Source: Lamellibrachia columna (lineage: Eukaryota > Annelida > Polychaeta > Sabellida > Siboglinidae). Taken from it: a stretch of 64,000 nucleotides of DNA. A model generated the notes under the pieces. It was not told where the DNA came from, ran no database searches, and worked only from the letters and a program-made list of their open reading frames with translations. Both the position numbers and the translations under genes were made by a program. Position 1 is the stretch's first letter, and each line of letters begins with the position of its first letter. The DNA is taken from positions 33,522,522-33,586,521 of the forward strand of contig OY759261.1 of NCBI GenBank assembly GCA_963662155.1. The letters are read 5' to 3'. Positions 1 to 14,300 of the stretch are shown piece by piece.

Positions 1-818
1 CAAAGGCACCTGGGAGGAGATACTGCCAGACTGCACACAAAGGCACCTGGGAGGAGATACTGCCAGACTGCACACAAAGGCACCTTGGAGGAGATACTGC
101 CAGACTGCACACAAAGGCGCCTGGGAGGAGATACTGCCAGACTGCACACAAAGACACCTGGGAGGAGATACTGCCAGACTGCACACAAAGACGCCTGGGA
201 GGAGATACTGCCGGACTGCACACAAAGGCACCTGGGAGGAGATACTGCCGGACTGCACACAAAGGCACCTGGGAGGAGATACTGCCGGACTGCACACAAA
301 GGCACCTGGGAGGAGATACTGCCAGACTGCACACAAAGACACCTGGGAGGAGATACTGCCGGACTGCACACAAAGGCACCTGGGAGGAGATACTGCCAGA
401 CTGCACACAAAGACACCTGGGAGGAGATACTGCCGGACTGCACACAAAGGCACCTGGGAGGAGATACTGCCAGACTGCACACAAAGACACCTGGGAGGAG
501 ATACTGCCGGACTGCACACAAAGGCACCTGGGAGGAGATACTGCCGGACTGCACACAAAGGCACCTGGGAGGAGATACTGCCAGACTGCACACAAAGGCA
601 CCTGGGAGGAGATACTGCCGGACTGCACACAAAGGCGCCTGGGAGGAGATACTGCCAGACTGCACACAAAGGCGCCTGGGAGGAGATACTGCCAGACTGC
701 ACACAAAGACACCTGGGAGGAGATACTGCCAGACTGCACACAAAGACGCCTGGGAGGAGATACTGCCAGACTGCACACAAAGGCGCCTGGGAGGAGATAC
801 TGCCAGACTGCACACAAA
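1..818. repeat. 37-bp minisatellite, about 22 copies
   Basis: Tandem copies of a 37-bp unit containing CACCTGGGAGGAG, ATACTGCC and GACTGCACACAAAG. Variation is limited to a few sites (CCAGAC or CCGGAC, GGCACC, GACACC or GGCGCC). The array runs off the left edge of the window. Because 37 is not a multiple of three and the unit has no stop in any forward frame, a 248-codon open frame runs through it; I treat this as an artefact. The unit matches an internal stretch of the R1 repeat at 1059-1092 and 1928-1962, so the array appears to have grown out of an R1 copy. Confidence 0.95.
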
Positions 819-840
819 GCGTATGTATTAATATAATTTA

Positions 841-1112
841 TAGGTGGTGGAGTGACAGTTACGCCATCTGGAGAGTTGCTCACACTTAATGCAGCCGAAA
901 TTCGGCTACTGTTTCCATCATTGTCTGCCAGGAAGACAAGCATTATAGTAAATAACTCTAAATGACTGCCTTTGCGGCTTTCTAAATATATCGCCAATTG
1001 GTAGATCAGTGGCCACTGGAGCACGGAGGCGAAGGTGCATAGAAAGTGGGCATCGGACCCTGGGAGGAGATACTGCCAGACTGCATTCAAAGTTAGTGCA
1101 TTAATTCAAATT
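841..1112 (+). repeat. dispersed repeat R1, full copy
   Basis: This copy of about 270 bp runs from GGTGGTGGAGTGACAG to the single GGGAGGAGATACTGCC motif and an AT-rich tail. It is followed directly by the start of another copy. A second near-complete copy lies at 1697-1990. I see no open frame, tRNA-like promoter boxes or terminal inverted repeats, so its class is unknown. Confidence 0.8.
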
Positions 1113-1680
1113 AATATATTGATGGTGGGGTCACAGTCGAACCATCTGAGGTCAGACCACAGTGCAACATTGCACATCGGTGACATTACTAACGTTTTGT
1201 CTGATTATAAGAAAACTGGACCATCAAAAGTTATGAAACTGTTCACGGTAACAGCCAAAATCTCACTGACATACTGATCAAGTTTGGGCAAAAATCACAT
1301 ACATCCTACTGTTCTTAGACGCCCCCATGTGCGATGCCCGTCAATGTTTACATAAATATCCATGTATTCACGTGCCCACGTGGCCCATAGCAGAAAAATT
1401 CCTCATAAATCCCTCCACCTGTTAAATTATGTAAAAACCAGCCAATAGCTCCTACAAACAAGCCTGTGAATATGCCTGCTCAATTGCACACATGTCACAT
1501 CATATGAATTTCTTAATTTCACATATCACAATTTAATATGCCCTATATTCATGTCAAACAATAAACAAGAAGTTCAACTCTGGTCTGACCTCATCTGGAG
1601 AGTGGCTCACACTCAATTCAGCTACTGTTACCATCTTTGTCCAACCGGAAGAAAAGCATTATAGTAAATAACCATAAACC
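1113..1680 (+). repeat. dispersed repeat R1, copy interrupted by a small element
   Basis: The start of the repeat (1119-1147, GATGGTGGGGTCACAG) and its continuation (1593-1680, ATCTGGAGAGTGGCTC) are separated by 445 bp of foreign sequence. The continuation lacks part of the middle of R1 and fades out near 1680, before the final GGGAGGAGATACTG motif. Confidence 0.75.
1148..1592. mobile_element. small inverted-repeat element (MITE-like) inserted in R1
   Basis: The ends are inverted repeats matching at 15 of 16 positions: GAGGTCAGACCACAGT at 1148 and, on the other strand, GAGGTCAGACCAGAGT at 1592. The element is flanked by ATCT at 1144-1147 and 1593-1596. The two uninterrupted R1 copies (near 864 and 1714) have a single ATCT at this point, so they serve as empty sites and support a 4-bp target duplication. 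The 445-bp interior has no convincing coding capacity. This suggests a non-autonomous DNA transposon; I do not recognise the superfamily. Confidence 0.75.
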
Positions 1681-1696
1681 CCAAGGTTAACATATA

Positions 1697-1990
1697 AATA
1701 TAGAGATGATGGAGTGACGGTTACGCCATCTGGAGAGTGGCTCACACTCAATGCGGCCACAATTCGGCTACTGTTACCATCTTTGTCCAACAGGAAGAAA
1801 AGCGTCATAGTAAATAACTCTAAATAAATGCCTTTGTGGCTTTCTAAATACATCGTCAATTGGTAGATCAGAGGCCACTGGTGCAAGGAGGCGAAAGTGC
1901 GTAGAAAGAGGAGAGTGGGCATCGGAACCTGGGAGGAGATACTGCCAGACTGCCTTCAAAGTTAGCGTAATAATATATAAAATGTTGTAG
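1697..1990 (+). repeat. dispersed repeat R1, full copy
   Basis: This copy is about 85-90% identical by eye to 841-1112, from GATGATGGAGTGACGG to CTGGGAGGAGATACTGCC and an AT-rich tail. Minus-strand open frames across it are short, overlap each other and have no recognisable homology. Confidence 0.8.
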
Positions 1991-2048
1991 TATAAAACGG
2001 AATATGACAGACGAATAAAGCATCCTGCGAAAAAATTCACGTTAAATG

Positions 2049-2335
2049 TGAAGAGTTATTGGTGTTTCATTTATAGCAGGAGGCGGTATGAATATATGTA
2101 ATAAAACTAACATGTTAAGAGACAAAATATCACTATGGTAACACGTTTTATTTAACCAAAAAAGATAATATTAATTCATGTAGTATTTCAATGTCCCGTA
2201 ACACAGTTGTTCAGTTTCCCAATGAAAAATCATTGTGCATGCCTTTAATCATACACAGTTACTGCTGGGAATTGAGGATACTCAAATTATCTACCTTCAA
2301 TAGTCTATATTTCCCTTTTTTATTGTTTCATTTAA
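2049..2335. repeat. left flank of the satellite, copy A of a segmental duplication
   Basis: This non-repetitive stretch runs from TGTGAAGAGTTATTGG up to the first 95-bp monomer. It recurs with only a few differences at 52868-53165, again next to the satellite and in the same orientation. I find no gene in it. Confidence 0.85.
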
Positions 2336-5300
2336 TTACATCACCTCACTTCATGATTACAAGTTACAAGTTAATATAATAAGTACATAGAGGGTGGATC
2401 CATGTTGTTAATGTAGAGTGTGTCATTGTATTACATCACCTCACTTCATGATTACAAGTTACAAGTTAATATAATAAGTACATAGAGGGTGGATCCCTGT
2501 TGTTAATGTAGAGTGTGTCATTGTATTACATCACCTCACTTCATGATTACAAGTTACAAGTTAATATAATAAGTACATAGAGGGTGGATCCCTGTTGTTA
2601 ATGTAGAGTGTGTCATTGTATTACATCACCTCACTTCATGATTACAAGTTACAAGTTTATATAATAAGTACATAGAGGGTGGATCCCTGTTATTAATGTA
2701 GTGTGTCATTGTATTACATCACCTCACTTCATGATTACAAGTTACAAGTTTATATAATAAGTACATAGAGGGTGGATCCCTGTTGGTAATGTAGAGTGTG
2801 TCATTGTATTACATCACCTCACTTCATGATTACAAGTTACAAGTTTATATAATAAGTACATAGAGGGTAGATCCCTGTTGTTAATGTAGAGTGTGTCATT
2901 GTATTACATCACCTCATTTCATGATTACAAGTTACAAGTTAATATAATAAGTACATAGAGGGTGGATCCCTGTTGTTAATGTAGAGTGTGTCATTGTATT
3001 ACATCACCTCACTTCATGATTACAAGTTACAAGTTAATATAATAAGTACATAGAGGACGGATCCCTGTTGTTAATGTAGAGTGTGTCATCGTATTACATC
3101 ACCTCACTTCATGATTACAAGTTACAAGTTAATATAATAAGTACATAGAGGGTGGATCCCTGTTGTTAATGTAGAGTGTGTCATCGTATTACATCACCTC
3201 ACTTCATGGTTACAAGTGACAAGTTAATATAATAAGTACATAGAGGGTGGATCCCTGTTGTTAATGTAGAGTGTGTCATTGTATTACATCACCTCACTTC
3301 ATGATTACATGTTACAAGTTAATATAATAAGTACATAGAGGGTGGATCCTTGTTGTTAATGTAGAGTGTGTCATTGTATTACATCACCTCACTTCATGAT
3401 TACAAGTTACAAGTTAATATAATAAGTACATAGAGGGTGGATCCCTGTTGTTAATGTAGAGTGTGTCATCGTATTACATCACCTCACTTCATGATTACAT
3501 GTTACAAGTTAATATAATAAGTACATAGAGGGTGGATCCCTGTTGTTAATGTAGAGTGTGTCATTGTATTACATCACCTCATTTCATGATTACAAGTTAC
3601 AAGTTAATATAATAAGTACATAGAGGGTAGATCCCTGTTGTTAATGTAGAGTGTGTCATTGTATTACATCACCACACTTCATGATTACAAGTTACAAGTG
3701 GATCCCTGTTGTTAATGTAGAGTGTGTCATTGTATTACATCACCTCACTTCATGATTACAAGTTACAAGTGGATCCCTGTTGTTAATGTAGAGTGTGTCA
3801 TTGTATTACATCACCTCACTTCACGATTACAAGCTACAAGTTAATATAATAAGTACATAGAGGGTAGATCCCTGTTGTTAATGTAGAGTGTGTCATTGTA
3901 TTACATCACCTCACTTCATGATTACAAGTTACAAGTTAATATAATAAGTACATAGAGGGTAGATCCCTGTTGTTAATGTAGAGGGTGTCATTGTATTACA
4001 TCACCTCACTTCATGATTACAAGTTACAAGTTAATATAGTAACTACATAGAGGGTGGATCCCTGTTGTTAATGTAGAGTGTGTCATCGTATTACATCACC
4101 TCACTTCATGATTACAAGTTACAAGTTAATATAATAAGTACATAGAGGGTGGATCCCTGTTGTTAATGTAGAGTGTGTCATCGTATTACATCACCTCACT
4201 TCATGGTTACAAGTGACAAGTTAATATAATAAGTACATAGAGGGTGGATCCCTGTTGTTAATGTAGAGTGTGTCATTGTATTACATCACCTCACTTCATG
4301 ATTACATGTTACAAGTTAATATAATAAGTACATAGAGGGTGGATCCCTGTTGTTAATGTAGAGTGTGTCAATGTATTACATCACCTCACTTCATGATTAC
4401 AAGTTACAAGTTAATATAATAAGTACATAGAGGGTGGATCCCTGTTGTTAATGTAGAGTGTGTCATCGTATTACATCACCTCACTTCATGATTACATGTT
4501 ACAAGTTAATATAATAAGTACATAGAGGGTGGATCCCTGTTGTTAATGTAGAGTGTGTCATTGTATTACATCACCTCATTTCATGATTACAAGTTACAAG
4601 TTAATATAATAAGTACATAGAGGGTAGATCCCTGTTGTTAATGTAGAGTGTGTCATTGTATTACATCACCTCACTTCATGATTACAAGTTACAAGTGGAT
4701 CCCTGTTGGTAATGTAGAGTGTGTCATTGTATTACATCACCTCACTTCATGATTACAAGTTACAAGTGGATCCCTGTTGTTAATGTAGAGTGTGTCATTG
4801 TATTACATCACCTCACTTCACAATTACAAGCTACAAGTTAATATAATAAGTACATAGAGGGTAGATCCCTGTTGTTAATGTAGAGTGTGTCATTGTATTA
4901 CATCACCTCACTTCATGATTACAAGTTACAAGTTAATATAATAAGTACATAGAGGGTAGATCCCTGTTGTTAATGTAGAGTGTGTCATTGTATTACATCA
5001 CCTCACTTCATGATTACAAGTTACAAGTTAATATAGTAACTACATAGAGGGTGGATCCCTGTTGTTAATGTAGAGTGTGTCATCGTATTACATCACCTCA
5101 CTTCATGATTACAAGTTACAAGTTAATATAATAAGTACATAGAGGGTGGATCCCTGTTGTTAATGTAGAGTGTGTCATCGTATTACATCACCTCACTTCA
5201 TGGTTACAAGTGACAAGTTAATATAATAAGTACATAGAGGGTGGATCCCTGTTGTTAATGTAGAGTGTGTCATTGTATTACATCACCTCACTTCATGATT

Positions 5301-8300
5301 ACATGTTACAAGTTAATATAATAAGTACATAGAGGGTGGATCCCTGTTGTTAATGTAGAGTGTGTCATTGTATTACATCACCTCACTTCATGATTACAAG
5401 TTACAAGTTAATATAATAAGTACATAGAGGGTGGATCCCTGTTGTTAATGTAGAGTGTGTCATCGTATTACATCACCTCACTTCATGATTACATGTTACA
5501 AGTTAATATAATAAGTACATAGAGGGTGGATCCCTGTTGTTAATGTAGAGTGTGTCATTGTAATACATCACCTCATTTCATGATTACAAGTTACAAGTTA
5601 ATATAATAAGTACATAGAGGGTGGATCCCTGTTGTTAATGTAGAGTGTGTCATTGTATTACATCACCTCACTTCATGATTACAAGTTACAAGTTTATATA
5701 ATAAGTACATAGAGGGTGGATCCCTGTTATTAATGTAGTGTGTCATTGTATTACATCACCTCACTTCATGATTACAAGTTACAAGTTTATATAATAAGTA
5801 CATAGAGGGTGGATCCCTGTTGGTAATGTAGAGTGTGTCATTGTATTACATCACCTCACTTCATGATTACAAGTTACAAGTTTATATAATAAGTACATAG
5901 AGGGTAGATCCCTGTTGTTAATGTAGAGTGTGTCATTGTATTACATCACCTCATTTCATGATTACAAGTTACAAGTTAATATAATAAGTACATAGAGGGT
6001 GGATCCCTGTTGTTAATGTAGAGTGTGTCATTGTATTACATCACCTCACTTCATGATTACAAGTTACAAGTTAATATAATAAGTACATAGAGGACGGATC
6101 CCTGTTGTTAATGTAGAGTGTGTCATCGTATTACATCACCTCACTTCATGATTACAAGTTACAAGTTAATATAATAAGTACATAGAGGGTGGATCCCTGT
6201 TGTTAATGTAGAGTGTGTCATCGTATTACATCACCTCACTTCATGGTTACAAGTGACAAGTTAATATAATAAGTACATAGAGGGAGGATCCCTGTTGTTA
6301 ATGTAGAGTGTGTCATTGTATTACATCACCTCACTTCATGATTACATGTTACAAGTTAATATAATAAGTACATAGAGGGTGGATCCCTGTTGTTAATGTA
6401 GAGTGTGTCATTGTATTACATCACCTCACTTCATGATTACAAGTTACAAGTTAATATAATAAGTACATAGAGGGTGGATCCCTGTTGTTAATGTAGAGTG
6501 TGTCATCATATTACATCACCTCACTTCATGATTACATGTTACAAGTTAATATAATAAGTACATAGAGGGTGGATCCCTGTTGTTAATGTAGAGTGTGTCA
6601 TTGTATTACATCACCTCATTTCATGATTACAAGTTACAAGTTAATATAATAAGTACATAGAGGGTGGATCCCTGTTGTTAATGTAGAGTGTGTCATTGTA
6701 TTACATCACCTCATTTCATGATTACAAGTTACAAGTTAATATAATAAGTACATAGAGGGTGGATCCCTGTTGTTAATGTAGAGTGTGTCATTGTATTACA
6801 TCACCTCACTTCATGATTACAAGTTACAAGTTAATATAATAAGTACATAGAGGACGGATCCCTGTTGTTAATGTAGAGTGTGTCATCGTATTACATCACC
6901 TCACTTCATGATTACAAGTTACAAGTTAATATAATAAGTACATAGAGGGTGGATCCCTGTTGTTAATGTAGAGTGTGTCATCGTATTACATCACCTCACT
7001 TCATGGTTACAAGTGACAAGTTAATATAATAAGTACATAGAGGGTGGATCCCTGTTGTTAATGTAGAGTGTGTCATTGTATTACATCACCTCACTTCATG
7101 ATTACATGTTACAAGTTAATATAATAAGTACATAGAGGGTGGATCCTTGTTGTTAATGTAGAGTGTGTCATTGTATTACATCACCTCACTTCATGATTAC
7201 AAGTTACAAGTTAATATAATAAGTACATAGAGGGTGGATCCCTGTTGTTAATGTAGAGTGTGTCATCGTATTACATCACCTCACTTCATGATTACATGTT
7301 ACAAGTTAATATAATAAGTACATAGAGGGTGGATCCCTGTTGTTAATGTAGAGTGTGTCATTGTATTACATCACCTCATTTCATGATTACAAGTTACAAG
7401 TTAATATAATAAGTACATAGAGGGTAGATCCCTGTTGTTAATGTAGAGTGTGTCATTGTATTACATCACCACACTTCATGATTACAAGTTACAAGTGGAT
7501 CCCTGTTGTTAATGTAGAGTGTGTCATTGTATTACATCACCTCACTTCATGATTACAAGTTACAAGTGGATCCCTGTTGTTAATGTAGAGTGTGTCATTG
7601 TATTACATCACCTCACTTCACGATTACAAGCTACAAGTTAATATAATAAGTACATAGAGGGTAGATCCCTGTTGTTAATGTAGAGTGTGTCATTGTATTA
7701 CATCACCTCACTTCATGATTACAAGTTACAAGTTAATATAATAAGTACATAGAGGGTAGATCCCTGTTGTTAATGTAGAGTGTGTCATTGTATTACATCA
7801 CCTCACTTCATGATTACAAGTTACAAGTTAATATAGTAACTACATAGAGGGTGGATCCCTGTTGTTAATGTAGAGTGTGTCATCGTATTACATCACCTCA
7901 CTTCATGATTACAAGTTACAAGTTAATATAATAAGTACATAGAGGGTGGATCCCTGTTGTTAATGTAGAGTGTGTCATCGTATTACATCACCTCACTTCA
8001 TGGTTACAAGTGACAAGTTAATATAATAAGTACATAGAGGGTGGATCCCTGTTGTTAATGTAGAGTGTGTCATTGTATTACATCACCTCACTTCATGATT
8101 ACATGTTACAAGTTAATATAATAAGTACATAGAGGGTGGATCCTTGTTGTTAATGTAGAGTGTGTCATTGTATTACATCACCTCACTTCATGATTACAAG
8201 TTACAAGTTAATATAATAAGTACATAGAGGGTGGATCCCTGTTGTTAATGTAGAGTGTGTCATCGTATTACATCACCTCACTTCATGATTACATGTTACA

Positions 8301-11300
8301 AGTTAATATAATAAGTACATAGAGGGTGGATCCCTGTTGTTAATGTAGAGTGTGTCATTGTATTACATCACCTCATTTCATGATTACAAGTTACAAGTTA
8401 ATATAATAAGTACATAGAGGGTAGATCCCTGTTGTTAATGTAGAGTGTGTCATTGTATTACATCACCACACTTCATGATTACAAGTTACAAGTGGATCCC
8501 TGTTGTTAATGTAGAGTGTGTCATTGTATTACATCACCTCACTTCATGATTACAAGTTACAAGTGGATCCCTGTTGTTAATGTAGAGTGTGTCATTGTAT
8601 TACATCACCTCACTTCACGATTACAAGCTACAAGTTAATATAATAAGTACATAGAGGGTAGATCCCTGTTGTTAATGTAGAGTGTGTCATTGTATTACAT
8701 CACCTCACTTCATGATTACAAGTTACAAGTTAATATAATAAGTACATAGAGGGTAGATCCCTGTTGTTAATGTAGAGTGTGTCATTGTATTACATCACCT
8801 CACTTCATGATTACAAGTTACAAGTTAATATAGTAACTACATAGAGGGTGGATCCCTGTTGTTAATGTAGAGTGTGTCATCGTATTACATCACCTCACTT
8901 CATGATTACAAGTTACAAGTTAATATAATAAGTACATAGAGGGTGGATCCCTGTTGTTAATGTAGAGTGTGTCATCGTATTACATCACCTCACTTCATGG
9001 TTACAAGTGACAAGTTAATATAATAAGTACATAGAGGGTGGATCCCTGTTGTTAATGTAGAGTGTGTCATTGTATTACATCACCTCACTTCATGATTACA
9101 TGTTACAAGTTAATATAATAAGTACATAGAGGGTGGATCCCTGTTGTTAATGTAGAGTGTGTCATCGTATTACATCACCTCACTTCATGGTTACAAGTGA
9201 CAAGTTAATATAATAAGTACATAGAGGGTGGATCCCTGTTGTTAATGTAGAGTGTGTCATTGTATTACATCACCTCACTTCATGATTACATGTTACAAGT
9301 TAATATAATAAGTACATAGAGGGTGGATCCCTGTTGTTAATGTAGAGTGTGTCATTGTATTACATCACCTCACTTCATGATTACAAGTTACAAGTTAATA
9401 TAATAAGTACATAGAGGGTGGATCCCTGTTGTTAATGTAGAGTGTGTCATCATATTACATCACCTCACTTCATGATTACATGTTACAAGTTAATATAATA
9501 AGTACATAGAGGGTGGATCCCTGTTGTTAATGTAGAGTGTGTCATTGTATTACATCACCTCATTTCATGATTACAAGTTACAAGTTAATATAATAAGTAC
9601 ATAGAGGGTAGATCCCTGTTGTTAATATAGAGTGTGTCATTGTATTACATCACCTCATTTCATGATTACAAGTTACAAGTTAATATAATAAGTACATAGA
9701 GGGTGGATCCCTGTTGTTAATGTAGAGTGTGTCATTGTATTACATCACCTCACTTCATGATTACAAGTTACAAGTTAATATAATAAGTACATAGAGGGTA
9801 GATCCCTGTTGTTAATGTAGAGTGTGTCATTGTATTACATCACCTCACTTCATGATTACAAGTTACAAGTTAATATAGTAACTACATAGAGGGTGGATCC
9901 CTGTTGTTAATGTAGAGTGTGTCATCGTATTACATCACCTCACTTCATGATTACAAGTTACAAGTTAATATAATAAGTACATAGAGGGTGGATCCCTGTT
10001 GTTAATGTAGAGTGTGTCATCGTATTACATCACCTCACTTCATGGTTACAAGTGACAAGTTAATATAATAAGTACATAGAGGGTGGATCCCTGTTGTTAA
10101 TGTAGAGTGTGTCATTGTATTACATCACCTCACTTCATGATTACATGTTACAAGTTAATATAATAAGTACATAGAGGGTGGATCCTTGTTGTTAATGTAG
10201 AGTGTGTCATTGTATTACATCACCTCACTTCATGATTACAAGTTACAAGTTAATATAATAAGTACATAGAGGGTGGATCCCTGTTGTTAATGTAGAGTGT
10301 GTCATCGTATTACATCACCTCACTTCATGATTACATGTTACAAGTTAATATAATAAGTACATAGAGGGTGGATCCCTGTTGTTAATGTAGAGTGTGTCAT
10401 TGTATTACATCACCTCATTTCATGATTACAAGTTACAAGTTAATATAATAAGTACATAGAGGGTAGATCCCTGTTGTTAATGTAGAGTGTGTCATTGTAT
10501 TACATCACCACACTTCATGATTACAAGTTACAAGTGGATCCCTGTTGTTAATGTAGAGTGTGTCATTGTATTACATCACCTCACTTCATGATTACAAGTT
10601 ACAAGTGGATCCCTGTTGTTAATGTAGAGTGTGTCATTGTATTACATCACCTCACTTCACGATTACAAGCTACAAGTTAATATAATAAGTACATAGAGGG
10701 TAGATCCCTGTTGTTAATGTAGAGTGTGTCATTGTATTACATCACCTCACTTCATGATTACAAGTTACAAGTTAATATAATAAGTACATAGAGGGTAGAT
10801 CCCTGTTGTTAATGTAGAGTGTGTCATTGTATTACATCACCTCACTTCATGATTACAAGTTACAAGTTAATATAGTAACTACATAGAGGGTGGATCCCTG
10901 TTGTTAATGTAGAGTGTGTCATCGTATTACATCACCTCACTTCATGATTACAAGTTACAAGTTAATATAATAAGTACATAGAGGGTGGATCCCTGTTGTT
11001 AATGTAGAGTGTGTCATCGTATTACATCACCTCACTTCATGGTTACAAGTGACAAGTTAATATAATAAGTACATAGAGGGTGGATCCCTGTTGTTAATGT
11101 AGAGTGTGTCATTGTATTACATCACCTCACTTCATGATTACATGTTACAAGTTAATATAATAAGTACATAGAGGGTGGATCCCTGTTGTTAATGTAGAGT
11201 GTGTCATCGTATTACATCACCTCACTTCATGGTTACAAGTGACAAGTTAATATAATAAGTACATAGAGGGTGGATCCCTGTTGTTAATGTAGAGTGTGTC

Positions 11301-14300
11301 ATTGTATTACATCACCTCACTTCATGATTACATGTTACAAGTTAATATAATAAGTACATAGAGGGTGGATCCCTGTTGTTAATGTAGAGTGTGTCATTGT
11401 ATTACATCACCTCACTTCATGATTACAAGTTACAAGTTAATATAATAAGTACATAGAGGGTGGATCCCTGTTGTTAATGTAGAGTGTGTCATCATATTAC
11501 ATCACCTCACTTCATGATTACATGTTACAAGTTAATATAATAAGTACATAGAGGGTGGATCCCTGTTGTTAATGTAGAGTGTGTCATTGTATTACATCAC
11601 CTCATTTCATGATTACAAGTTACAAGTTAATATAATAAGTACATAGAGGGTAGATCCCTGTTGTTAATGTAGAGTGTGTCATTGTATTACATCACCTCAT
11701 TTCATGATTACAAGTTACAAGTTAATATAATAAGTACATAGAGGGTGGATCCCTGTTGTTAATGTAGAGTGTGTCATTGTATTACATCACCTCACTTCAT
11801 GATTACAAGTTACAAGTTAATATAATAAGTACATAGAGGACGGATCCCTGTTGTTAATGTAGAGTGTGTCATCGTATTACATCACCTCACTTCATGATTA
11901 CAAGTTACAAGTTAATATAATAAGTACATAGAGGGTGGATCCCTGTTGTTAATGTAGAGAGTGTCATCGTATTACATCACCTCACTTCATGGTTACAAGT
12001 GACAAGTTAATATAATAAGTACATAGAGGGTGGATCCCTGTTGTTAATGTAGAGTGTGTCATTGTATTACATCACCTCACTTCATGATTACATGTTACAA
12101 GTTAATATAATAAGTACATAGAGGGTGGATCCTTGTTGTTAATGTAGAGTGTGTCATTGTATTACATCACCTCACTTCATGATTACAAGTTACAAGTTAA
12201 TATAATAAGTACATAGAGGGTGGATCCCTGTTGTTAATGTAGAGTGTGTCATCGTATTACATCACCTCACTTCATGATTACATGTTACAAGTTAATATAA
12301 TAAGTACATAGAGGGTGGATCCCTGTTGTTAATGTAGAGTGTGTCATTGTATTACATCACCTCATTTCATGATTACAAGTTACAAGTTAATATAATAAGT
12401 ACATAGAGGGTAGATCCCTGTTGTTAATGTAGAGTGTGTCATTGTATTACATCACCACACTTCATGATTACAAGTTACAAGTGGATCCCTGTTGTTAATG
12501 TAGAGTGTGTCATTGTATTACATCACCTCACTTCATGATTACAAGTTACAAGTGGATCCCTGTTGTTAATGTAGAGTGTGTCATTGTATTACATCACCTC
12601 ACTTCACGATTACAAGCTACAAGTTAATATAATAAGTACATAGAGGGTAGATCCCTGTTGTTAATGTAGAGTGTGTCATTGTATTACATCACCTCACTTC
12701 ATGATTACAAGTTACAAGTTAATATAATAAGTACATAGAGGGTAGATCCCTGTTGTTAATGTAGAGTGTGTCATTGTATTACATCACCTCACTTCATGAT
12801 TACAAGTTACAAGTTAATATAGAAACTACATAGAGGGTGGATCCCTGTTGTTAATGTAGAGTGTGTCATCGTATTACATCACCTCACTTCATGATTACAA
12901 GTTACAAGTTAATATAATAAGTACATAGAGGGTGGATCCCTGTTGTTAATGTAGAGTGTGTCATCGTATTACATCACCTCACTTCATGGTTACAAGTGAC
13001 AAGTTAATATAATAAGTACATAGAGGGTGGATCCCTGTTGTTAATGTAGAGTGTGTCATTGTATTACATCACCTCACTTCATGATTACATGTTACAAGTT
13101 AATATAATAAGTACATAGAGGGTGGATCCCTGTTGTTAATGTAGAGTGTGTCATTGTATTACATCACCTCACTTCATGATTACAAGTTACAAGTTAATAT
13201 AATAAGTACATAGAGGGTGGATCCCTGTTGTTAATGTAGAGTGTGTCATCGTATTACATCACCTCACTTCATGATTACATGTTACAAGTTAATATAATAA
13301 GTACATAGAGGGTGGATCCCTGTTGTTAATGTAGAGTGTGTCATTGTATTACATCACCTCATTTCATGATTACAAGTTACAAGTTAATATAATAAGTACA
13401 TAGAGGGTAGATCCCTGTTGTTAATGTAGAGTGTGTCATTGTATTACATCACCTCACTTCATGATTACAAGTTACAAGTGGATCCCTGTTGGTAATGTAG
13501 AGTGTGTCATTGTATTACATCACCTCACTTCATGATTACAAGTTACAAGTGGATCCCTGTTGTTAATGTAGAGTGTGTCATTGTATTACATCACCTCACT
13601 TCACAATTACAAGCTACAAGTTAATATAATAAGTACATAGAGGGTGGATCCCTGTTGTTAATGTAGAGTGTGTCATTGTATTACATCACCTCACTTCATG
13701 ATTACATGTTACAAGTTAATATAATAAGTACATAGAGGGTGGATCCTTGTTGTTAATGTAGAGTGTGTCATTGTATTACATCACCTCACTTCATGATTAC
13801 AAGTTACAAGTTAATATAATAAGTACATAGAGGGTGGATCCCTGTTGTTAATGTAGAGTGTGTCATCGTATTACATCACCTCACTTCATGATTACATGTT
13901 ACAAGTTAATATAATAAGTACATAGAGGGTGGATCCCTGTTGTTAATGTAGAGTGTGTCATTGTATTACATCACCTCATTTCATGATTACAAGTTACAAG
14001 TTAATATAATAAGTACATAGAGGGTAGATCCCTGTTGTTAATGTAGAGTGTGTCATTGTATTACATCACCACACTTCATGATTACAAGTTACAAGTGGAT
14101 CCCTGTTGTTAATGTAGAGTGTGTCATTGTATTACATCACCTCACTTCATGATTACAAGTTACAAGTGGATCCCTGTTGTTAATGTAGAGTGTGTCATTG
14201 TATTACATCACCTCACTTCACGATTACAAGCTACAAGTTAATATAATAAGTACATAGAGGGTAGATCCCTGTTGTTAATGTAGAGTGTGTCATTGTATTA

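Noticed and set aside
85..831. 248-codon open frame
   Set aside because: It is the 37-bp minisatellite read through three frames; the repeat simply lacks stop codons.
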